The notes under the pieces: model-generated | Seen by the model: the letters and a program-made list of their open reading frames with translations, nothing else | Told to the model about the DNA's origin: nothing | Database searches by the model: none | Made by a program: the position numbers and the translations under genes | From: Lumbricus rubellus | Taxonomy: Eukaryota; Annelida; Clitellata; Crassiclitellata; Lumbricidae | DNA: 64,000 nt | Reading direction: 5' to 3' | NCBI GenBank assembly: GCA_945859605.1 | Contig: OX243825.1 | Coordinates: forward strand, 20,081,581 to 20,145,580 | Part shown: positions 29,101 to 40,200 of the stretch, in pieces | How the letters are laid out: every line of letters starts with the position of its first letter | How positions within the stretch are numbered: position 1 is the first letter of the stretch

Positions 29101-32100
29101 TAGATTTGTTTAAATCATATATAGTAACCACTTCTATTTAACATTTTGGACAATCATTTGACCTCCTTGGGATTGTTTGTAGCCATTGAATAATATTATT
29201 CTTTTTCCATTAAAAAAACAAGTCATTTAATGTTGAAAAGTATGTAAACTTTTTATTTGCTGAAGGAAAGCCATAAAATTCTACATGTTTGACATCTGCA
29301 TCAACCCAGCAAGATTTGACTCGTGGGCGGGGATGGCACTAGCACGTTCAAGTCGCCTGGAAAACAAATTGACTTCGGTAAGTATGAACAGAGTCGAAAT
29401 TATAATTTTTTTACACAGATATTGAATACGATAGTGCATGAGAGAATGCATGAGAAATGATTTCTCCTTAATTTTATTCACACAGGTCTCTTGTTTTAAT
29501 GAGATAGTGCATGAGAGAATGCATGAGAATTGACTTTCCTTGAATGCTGAACATTTGGCTTTAACATTATTGCGCCTTTGTTCGCACAAGACCAATGTTT
29601 ATTTGTCTCAAAACTTTCCGAACCATGATGATTGATAAATAAAAAATAGGTAGCTTTTACCTGCTTGATGTTAAAAATTTAATTGCTTTTATCTTGTTGT
29701 GTTGATGACAATTTTTTCTTCCCTTCTTAGCTTTCAAGTACGGTGCCACGTCTTAAATTGAAAGAGATGCCTCATGTTCTGTAGTGGTTTAGTGGAATGT
29801 GTTGATTTCTAGTGCATGAATTGCATGCATTTTTCTATCATATTTATACTTGCTGACTGCGCATACAGTCATACTCTGTAGGTAATAAAATATCCATTCA
29901 CCTAAGTTTTGTTGCAAACTATTTAGTCCTTTATAGCGCATGGATGAATAAAAATGTCACAAACTAACATGTGACGGGTTTTGAGCCTCTGTGTCACGTT
30001 TGTGCATTTTCTTAAATTTTTATGAATACACATTTAAGTGTTTCTAGTTGATATTGTTATCAGTTTTATGTTTATTAATGGCCAACGTAATTTGTAAGTC
30101 TTCTAATACGAAGAATTATTTTTTTGATGTCTGGAATGTGTTGAAGGAGATTTTGGATGAGGATAAGGATAAGGACCTGGTAGGTAGAACGTCATGTTGT
30201 GAAATTGTTGCCTGAAGAAGAGTGTCTGTTGACTTCTATCTAAAAACCTAACGCTTCAGAATTTCTTAACATCTTTATGAAGTTGACTTCTGTTTGAAAT
30301 CTGTTTGACTATCCTCACTGCCTCCTAACATGATTTTTTCTTGTACTGACCTATGCAGAAAAATGTCCTATTGACTGCATTTTCTTTTAATTTACACGAA
30401 GTATTGGTGAAAACGGACAGATAACAGAAATTCAAAGTTTTTTGGTCTCACTATATAGAGCTAAAACTGATGAAGTTGACTTATAAATGCCTTAGACTTC
30501 TTGGTCTTTTGACCATAATTACCAATCTTCTAAGTTCAGGATTTTGTCCCAACCAGTCCCAGTTGATATTTTGTCTGTACTTGCATTTTTACTTGTATAG
30601 CTCATAATCATATTGTAGAATCTGGTATAGTTTTAATGAGAAACATGGATCACAAATGGAATTTAGCTTTAAAATATGTGTTGCATTGTATCCTTGGAAT
30701 GTCAATTAATTTTTTCATTTGTGACATACCAGTTTTGACTGCTGCTTAAACTCAGATGCTAACAATTGAGGATTGTTTGCTTTTTGTTTGACTCACATTT
30801 CTGTTTGATGAAAATGCTGTTTAAGTATTTTCCTGTTTGGCTTTGACCCTTGTTTAATTACTAAAAGTTCGAGTTTGGTGTGCTTTGTGTGTTGGCTTGT
30901 TATCAATTCTGGTATATTGTGTGCCTGTGGTATTAGTTTTTAAATTGTTAAACCCCTTGACAATTTTTTGAAGCAGTTTATTAATTGCAAATCTGTTTGT
31001 GTAGGTGTGGAATATGTAGTTCTAAGTTGTGAACTGTAAAGGAGATTTGTAAAAGATTAGTTTCTCAATTTGCAGTTGGTATAAGGAATGAAATATGGAT
31101 ATAATTTATGCTGGTGTTTGGGGCTATTGTATGGCTCTGTAGTTGTAGGCAGGTGCCCTTATTGATACCAATGAGAAGTTAGTTACAACAGTCAAGTGTG
31201 CTGGGAGCTATTGTATCTAATTTTAGTACAATACATATCACATACACTTGCTATCTATCTGTCCGAGGAATTTATATAGCACCCCTTCAAGATAGCTGTT
31301 CGGAGGCACTCCCAACCCAGGTGCTGTGTTAATAAATAGCAGACAATAGCAGACATAAAAATATTTTCTGTACCATGTCTGCTTGGTCATAAGTGTCTTT
31401 GGTTATAGTCTTCTTCAATAAGTGTGTATACTTCCGTCTTTCTGGAATAAGTTACCTATTAGTCTCCGTAATAAACTTCTGTGTCTTTCTTTGCCCCTTT
31501 TCCGCAAGCGTGTGAAAACCATTCTCTTTGATTATGGTTTGGTGTCAGGTCGGGAGCGCCTCTGAGGAGTTCTCTTGAAGTGGTGCAATATAAATGTTCG
31601 ATTACAATTACAATTTCGTTTGACAGCATGATCTAAAGCAGGAGGCATCGCTGCAGAAGCAAGCTGTTTCCACTCTACGATGTTTCAAGCGAGCAATGGA
31701 GTTGGACGATTCAAACGTCAAACTGTGGATCGAATATGGTTCATGCGCTTACCAACTGCACTCACATTCGTCTCGACTTCTCAAGCAGGTAACTGAACGC
31801 CGTTGTAAGGATTTAGAAATTCTTAAGATAAGAATAAGTAAAGTCCATCCAGTTCCATGTGGAACACAGGGAGGTGCTCATCTCCTTTTCAATGGCCTTG
31901 AGCCAGCAATGGACGAATCCTGAGGTCATGGGCCAGTGTATCGCAGGACTGCCGTTTACTTCCCAGCTTACGCCGGAACCAAATATAAGATAAGCATATT
32001 CTTTACTTATTTATATTCTTGCATCTGATATAGCGCCCCTTCAAGCTATCTACTCAGAGATGCTCCCAACTGCAGCACAGACACAATCAGAGTTTCACGC

Positions 32101-34177
32101 CGAAGTGCATGAGCAATTGCGGCTGCTGATGGACTTGCTTAGGGTCCCCATGCGGTGGCTTGAGGTGGATTCGAACCCACAACCTTCCGGCTCCAGGACA
32201 CCGAACATACCCCTACACCACCGTGCCCCACAAGCTATTTGGCTTCTCTGTGTGATTACATTAGGGCTAGACAGTGCTCTCTTTAAGTTAACTAAAATCG
32301 AAAGTAATTTCATTGTTAACTGAAAAGTTCTATTTCAATTAAAAGGCAAACTGAAAAGTCCTGGAAACTGTAACTAAAACTAAACTGAAAAGTGGAAACC
32401 AGGATCAAGACTAAACTTGAATGTTGACGTAAAAGTTAAAGTTTGAATTAATTTTTGTGCGGTGCAAAAACTGAGTTTATTACATCTGACCAATCAAACT
32501 TTGCTTCATAAATCTCTCAAAGATATTTTCTTTTGCTGTGGCTGGGTTGGGAGCGCTCCTGAGTAGGTTTCTTGAAGGGACGCTGTATAAGTTCATAGAT
32601 TAAATGAATAAACTTATAAAAATGTATCTGATTAAACTGTACAGACGAAGTTCTCACCATTGTCAAAGGAGACCGTCGATCAGGCAATGAGCAATAAGTC
32701 AGAGATGTTGACGATTGCCCTGAACTGCTACAACCAGGCGGAGGCATGCGCTCTCGAGTCGGGCAATAAAGAGGAGAAGTGGCTTCTTCACTACATGCTC
32801 GGCAAGATTGCAGAGAAACTGGATGAGGATCCAAGTATCTACCTGGAGCACTATAAGAAGGTGAGAATCAGTCCGTCCTGTGCTTTAGCTTTTCCAACCG
32901 TGGGTATAGAATTTTCTCGTAAGTATTTTTAGTGTACACTTCTTAGGATTGGTAAAGTATGTTAAAAATTGCTAGTGCTAATATAAACGTCATGTTCGTA
33001 AATGAATTTATTTTGTTTTGTTTTTTAAATGTAGCTTTTTCCTAAGTGATGATTCTGTTTTGATTTGTTGATATTTGAGGGCTTAGCATTTTTCAGTTCT
33101 ATGGTGCATATATTATTAAAACTTTTTATGACTTTCTAGTTTTTATTTTTGTGTTTTGCAAACTGTTTCAGGCTAGTTACTGTCTGCATGAGGATAAAGC
33201 AAAGTATCCGAAAAAGATATCTTACTTCAGTCCTCCACATCTTTCAGTGGAAGCTTTAGAAGTGAGTTGCTCTTTAGAATAAGTTGCAAATGAAAGCTAA
33301 AGATATTTTTGCATCAAATATATTTATGTCACTCTGATGAAACCTATAGCAACTTTGCATTTTGGTCAAATATATTGGTTTCATATTTTGAACACAGGTT
33401 TACTTTGTCAACTACTTTTCATTGTTTGGGTACATTAGCTTAATTTGATTGAATTTTTTTGGGTACATATATATTTAATTGCTTTTCTCAGTTTAAGATC
33501 TGGATAAGTGTATGTATCTTTTTAGAACTGCGTATTGAAATTTGTTGGCGTTAGATTTACTCTGTACGGACATTTACCTTGAAATATTTAAAAACAAATT
33601 TAATGACGCAGTTTGTTCATTTGTTGATACATTCGTTATAGTACATTTTTGAAACAGTAAATAAATGTGTGTGCCCTCCTTGACTGTTCGTTTATGTGAT
33701 CAGGATTTGCTGAGTTGAGTTGCTAAATGTTTCAGATGTACTACAGGACACACGTCTGCATTGTGAAATATCTGATGAAACGTGAAAAGGAATTTGAGAA
33801 GATTCCTTTCGACGTTTTTGAGTTGTACATCAAAGACGCATCTAACAGTCCGCTGTCAAACTGCGCTGAGAAGGAAAAGAAACACGACAGAAAGTCCGAA
33901 TTGTAATGCACAGTTTTTAATGTTTATCAGTTCTTAATAGTCGCTGGAGTAAATATCAAAGTGAGAGAAAATAATTTTGTTTCTCTTGATTTGAGAGGCC
34001 AAATTTCCATTCAATGCTAAATTTAGCTGCTAACAATGATTGATTAGCAACTCTGGCATTGAGCCTCTTTTTATGTTTCACAAGGTTGCAGATATTGTTG
34101 GCTCTAATTTCTTAGGTTGTTTGCATTGTTTTTATGTCTTTATTTCTGCAAACGAAATCTGTTATATACTATGGTTT

Positions 34178-34245
<68 letters not shown>

Positions 34246-37200
34246 CTGCTTGATGTAAGAATGGGAAAGAAGGAAGCATGCAGAATTATAGGAAAGCAGG
34301 CGGAAGAAGAAACATTTTCTATATGGGATATAATTGATAGTGTTGATAAAATGTACCAGTTAACAGTAGTTCCAGTTCTTGAACGTTCCATTTATATGTT
34401 TACTATTCTGGTAGGATTCCTATAATCTGCTCAGATTTACTACCTTTGCTATCTTGTGTTGTACCAGTTAGCACTAGTTCCATCTCTTAAATGTTCCAAT
34501 TATATTATTTGACTAAATGTACCAGTTAAGAAGCAATGCATCATTATTCTGTGATAACAGTTTTAATGAACCAAAGCATTTTGTTGTTGTTGTATGTCTA
34601 GAGTTGAGAGCAAAGAAACACCTGGAGTCAGAGGAGGAGTAGGCACTCAACCCACCTGTAACGACCACAACTATTCCAAGCAGAAGGCATCCACCCAGTC
34701 TACCGCTCCCACAACCGACAGCATCAAGGACGCAGTTCCATCCACTTCTGCCCTTCCTCTTCCATCTACATCCACTCCAGCTCCACTGTCATATCCCAAC
34801 TCCTCTGAAGACGCGACAGGTGGTCGGATGGGTGGTAGTTCCGACGCGTCACCGCAGAATCTCCCGGGAGGGGAGACGGGGCTTGGTGTTCTCGAAGGAG
34901 TGGTGCAATCATCGTCGTTGTTGAAGATGGATGAGCAACCGCTGGATCTTACACTTCATCCAGCGGCTGCTAGTCCTGCAGGAATGGAGGCGCAAGCTAC
35001 TGCTTTGCTCGCATCCAAAAACCAAGAAATGGTTGATTTAGACACGTGTCCTCAGGTATAAATCAATCAATAGATTAATCACATAAATTTGTATATAGTG
35101 CCCCCTTCATGATCACTACTCAGAGGCGCTCCGTAAAATTTGCGTATCCATTTCAATGTACACATTTCAGTAACAACTTGTTTGATGGCCAGGGCGCTGC
35201 AATACTCCATATCCTGTGTACTTTCGGGTCCTGACACTGACGAGTAATAACTGCATACACTTACATCGTTGGCTTGACGGTGTTGAATCCTTTCTACCAG
35301 TTTAATGCTCTTTCAACTTAATTTATAATGTAATTGCAGTGAGAAAAATCTGTTTGACTTTTCCTGACATATCACTTGCGATTTTTAACTGAGAAAAATT
35401 CCAGAGAAAGAGTAATTACATTTTTAACATCATCATCTCTGAAAACTGCGAGACTGTTTGTCGTATACTTAGTTTCAATTAAGTTGTATGGTGTGCTGTG
35501 TCTAGCGTATTGCAAAAGTCAGAGCTCTTACACAATAATGTGCTTTCTCTGTTATAAGTCCTTTGGTATGGGATGGATTTCCAATGCTATCTTTGTGCGT
35601 TATGTCTAGGGTTTGATCAGATGCATTTGGTGCAGCCTTAAAATCGTCATTTTTTAGCCGGGGCTGGGTCGGAGTGCTCCTTGAAGGGGTGTTATATAAA
35701 TCTCTATAGTGAATGAATTATGAAAGAGACTTCGAATTAATTTGTTATTTGCATTGATCTTTTGATAATTACAGAAGGAAATAGACATGGAGGTAAATGT
35801 TAATCGACCAGAGTCTGATAATTCATCGTGTCAGCAAGAATTGGCGAGTCATCAAGATGCCACAGCATCCTTGGCAAATGTTTCACCAAGAACCGAGCAA
35901 AGGACTGACTCTGACGCGTTGGATGACCTCATCTTAACCTTGGCTGCCGTTCAGAAGTCTCTGGAAACAGAATACAAAGTCGAGACAGTTTTAGGAACCG
36001 AGAAACGAGACAATGAGAGCGAAATGGCAACAGCGACCACAGAGCCAACAATCGTTAAAACGGAAACGAGAATATCAGAGAAGTCTCCAGGAATTGTCGC
36101 TGAGACTTTGGATAATGGAGAGACTCCGGACAAAGGTGTTGCTATGGATGTCGAAATATCTGATGGGGTGAAACCCGAAAAGCAGGAGGAACCAATGGAT
36201 GTAGAAGGTAGTCAAGGTGGCGCTTTCGAAAAGCAACCATCTGACAAAACTGAAGACCAGGTGAAAGATGAAGGTGTCTCTGGTCCGCACGTTTCATCCT
36301 ATGGTCCTAAGGACGATATTAAGGCGGTCGAACAACCTGTTGTTGCTTCACATCAACAGCTGAAGAAGCGTTTTCTTTCGCTCATGAACGACTGTATGAA
36401 GGCGCTCTATCTCTGCCAGATGCGATTTCCAGAACACTTTAAGTCGCTATACCGCCTGGCGTATATCTGCTTCTACTCGGTTCATTACAAGGTTGGTTTA
36501 CTCCAGTGTAAGAATTGTGGAAAAATAACTGGGGGGGTTGGACCATTATCCACTTGGAATCGTGGTGTGAAAAACAGACTTTAACATGGGGCTTTAAGAA
36601 AGACTGGGGGGTTGAAACCCCCAAACCCCCTGGCAATTCTCACCCTGGTTTACTCTTCTGAAACAAAGTAGGAGCTTGGTGCTTAGAAATAAACGACCCT
36701 TTAAAATTTGACATCTTAGCAGTGTCTCCACTGATGTTACTCTAACTAGTAGTTCTGCTGACTTAGAGTAAAGGAAGTGCTAGTGCAATGCTAATGTCTT
36801 TCGAGAGCAGTTTTAATTCCATAGAGAATTTTCAGTTACTAACATTTATGTATTATAGCACCAAGTGTTCTTTTTAGGCTCTAAGATAGTCTGTGGAATC
36901 TGGGTTTTTTACCATTGTATTTTACTGAATTATCACAGTGTAAATAGGTAGATTTCTTTTATACTGCTACCCTCCCAGAGGTCCACTCAACCTTCTATTC
37001 AACAGATGGCAATTGGTAAACTGAGCAGTAGGACAAGATGGGTGCCTTGCATGACTGCCGACAGTTAAATTATTCAACTCCTGTAATTACTCCTGTAAGA
37101 TCAACTGTTGATACTACAAATTGTAATCATGCTGCAATGTGTCAATTTGAAATTCAACGAATATTATATTATAATTATATTATTATTGACGTTACAACAG

Positions 37201-40200
37201 AAATGTTAGCCTTTTTAAATCTGCAAAATCACTGCTTGTTTGGTTTTTTAAGGATGTTGGTCGATGTAAGGAGTTGTTACTTGGAGGAGGCTCAGCACAC
37301 ATTGGACTTTTTATTGAACGAAAGCAGAACAACTTTTTCAATGTGAGATATCTTTGTAAAAATTCTCGTTTTTATTTGACCTGTTTTAGTCCAGTAGTTT
37401 CTCAAACACACTGTTTGTATTATATATTAATGTTTGTTTTCATGACCTTGCATCTCTCATGCGCACGTGCATTTTACGTCCTTGGAAATTGACTAAGAAT
37501 AAAAAGAAAGTTTTTAGCGTGCTTCATTATATAGCGTAATTGGTAATTACTGATAAAATATAGTCGGCGATATTGATGCAGAATGTAATTAAGCTTGAAA
37601 ACATAACCTCAAGAGTCAAGATAATGCAAGCTTGTTCTTGAAAACATAACCTCAAGAGTCAAGATAATGCAAGCTTGTTGAGTAATTCAATACTTTTATA
37701 ACCTTCTATAACCAGAGATAGTGGTGTCTTGTGTTTCCTGTATCATTTAGAAAGGCTCTTTCATATTCAAGTCGTTAGACAAAACTGTGCTAGACATTTG
37801 TGTAGAGTTGAATATCTTTGAGGGAACATTTTTTTTATGCTATATATTAATGTATTGTGAGAGCTCTTTTATTAACATATTTTTTTCTATTGAATACCGG
37901 TACTTTCAGTTTATGATGCAAGTTCATCATACAATTTCTGATGCTTTGGTTGACATTCCCATGATTGAAACAATTGTTATTGCTTTCAAACCCACCATGT
38001 CAACTGTTGCAAGATATAAAACTGAAATCTTATATATAAACTTTGTTATATATAAATTCTGATTGATTGATTGAAATCTACCAAATTCTTTTAACTTGTC
38101 CTCTTCATTAGCTTCATAACAAATCTTTAATTTTTGATATGGTAGGGACTATGGCGAAATCCTGTTCAGGACTTGGACCGATGGGGATCATTTTCGGCGC
38201 ACTTAAACAAAGCTCTTCTGCTGCTCTTTGAAGTTCTTACGGTCATGCGTGATAGTAGGTTGCTCTTCAGTCTGCATCAACATCTGTGCCGTGCTCCAGT
38301 CGACATTGGCAAGTGAGTCGATATTTGCTAATTGCGAGTAAAAGAACAATTAAATTTGTGTTCTGTAATCACACATACCCAGCTGCTTCTTGATTAATTG
38401 ACTTACAGTGGTACAGTTGAGTGTTTTTTCAGTGTCAAACAGAAATTGAGGTGCATAGTAGGGAAGTTCTACCCAAAAAATGTGCAACACTAAATGGATT
38501 TGTGCAATTGTAGAAGCGCTTCTGTGCAGTTAAAAATGGTAAAAAATGTCATTGTCATCCGATTGGGAGTAATTTTTACCATGGAGAATGTGAAGGGAAA
38601 GAGAGGGGTTGTGCAGCTCCGAATATTCCATTGAAAAGCCGTGGCGCATAGTTTTAGTTCTTAATAATTGCCTAACTGTTAAAGGCTTTCATGTTGACTT
38701 GACTGTCCTGGAAAACACTTCGGTTAGGAATCACCGTTGAGCAGTAGGATTGGAAAGGCAATTTTGCATTGCTACATGTATATCAAACCCGTCATGTTCT
38801 TCAAAGATAAAATAGCCTGGTTTTTGTTTAGATTCTCTTGGCAAAGTCTGACAGTGCTGTGCATGGGTTTATATGCCACAGTTATGCCCAATATCCTTGC
38901 ATTATTGTGTCAAAATGATTTGGAGTACTTATATGTCGCCGTCAACTGCTCATCAGTGACAGAGATTACTATATGTATTTTGTAATCAGAACCAGAACTA
39001 ATTATAACATGGTTTGCCTGGAAGCGCCTCTAAGTGGACTTCTGGAAGGGTGCTATATAAATTCTTGAAATTAAAGAATGAATGATAATTATTAATATTA
39101 CTGTTTTCTGTTTGTATCTTGTGGAACGCGGTGGTGTAGGGGTATGTTCGGTGCCTTGGAGTCAGAGGGTTCCAGGTTTGAATCCGCCTCAAGCCACCAT
39201 GTAGGGACCCTGATCAAGTCCTTCACTCGCAATTGCCCGTGCGCTTTGGCATGAAACTCCGATGCAGTGTCCGTGCTGTAGTCGGGAGCGCCTCTGAGGA
39301 GAGAGCTTGAAGGGGCGTACCGGTAATAGCAAATGTGAGAAATAAATCATGTTATCGTCTGATTTGCAGGAAGTATTTGCGAGACACGGACCGCGTTCAG
39401 TTGGCCCGGATGGCCTTCACGTTGTGCTGCAAGGCTTTGGAGGCGCTGGTCCGCGGCTACGAGTCAGCGAAAGCAGTGTCATCTTCAAACAGACCTGACA
39501 AAAGATTCCTGTTGCACGTTTGTCTCATAAGACAAGAAAGCCACAAACTGAGCTTGAACGTGAAAGAACTAGATGACCTTCTTGTGACGACCTATGGGTT
39601 GTGTGACGCGTCGGAGGTACGTCGATTTCTGAATTAAGGAAATACAATTATTCTGTGTGATGTTTCCCCATGCTCCTCTCTCTGTATGCTGATCATTAAA
39701 TAAACTCCTTGTCTGTATACTGAGTTGAGAAAATGAAATTTCTAATGCGTTATACTAGCAGCTGCCATTTGATCAATACATGATTGTAAATTTGTTATCT
39801 GCAAAGGCAAGTTGGTAGCAGTTAGTAGCAGATGGTAATGCATTTAGCATGTTTTTGTTATTTCTGATAGCTGTGTGGAGGTGATTGTTTGTCTAGAGAC
39901 ATTTCTAATTGCTGAAAGAAAATCCATTATTTAATTTTTCTGTTTAAACATACATTTTGTGTGTTTAGGAACTATCCATATATATTATGTACACAAGGAG
40001 GTGAGGGTCACTGGATTTAGGTGATTTGCATACGGCTGCATACAACGGGGGAGGGTCTCAACAAAATGTGTGTATGCAAAATAAATTTCTAATTACAATG
40101 TCCACATAGCTAGCAAACATGATATTTAATTTAACAAAACTAATAGCACCCCAGGTAGTCTACAGTAATTAAGTTACAACAGGGCGGAGAGGGGTCGAAA

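Noticed and set aside
29731..29784. Possible alternative last exon after cabin1 exon 30
   Set aside because: It has an acceptor ('cttcttag') but meets TAG after 17 codons without recognisable homology; the main transcript clearly continues to exon 31.
34117..34425. Open frames with long Tyr-Ile runs (also 60411-60758)
   Set aside because: They read through (TA)n microsatellites.
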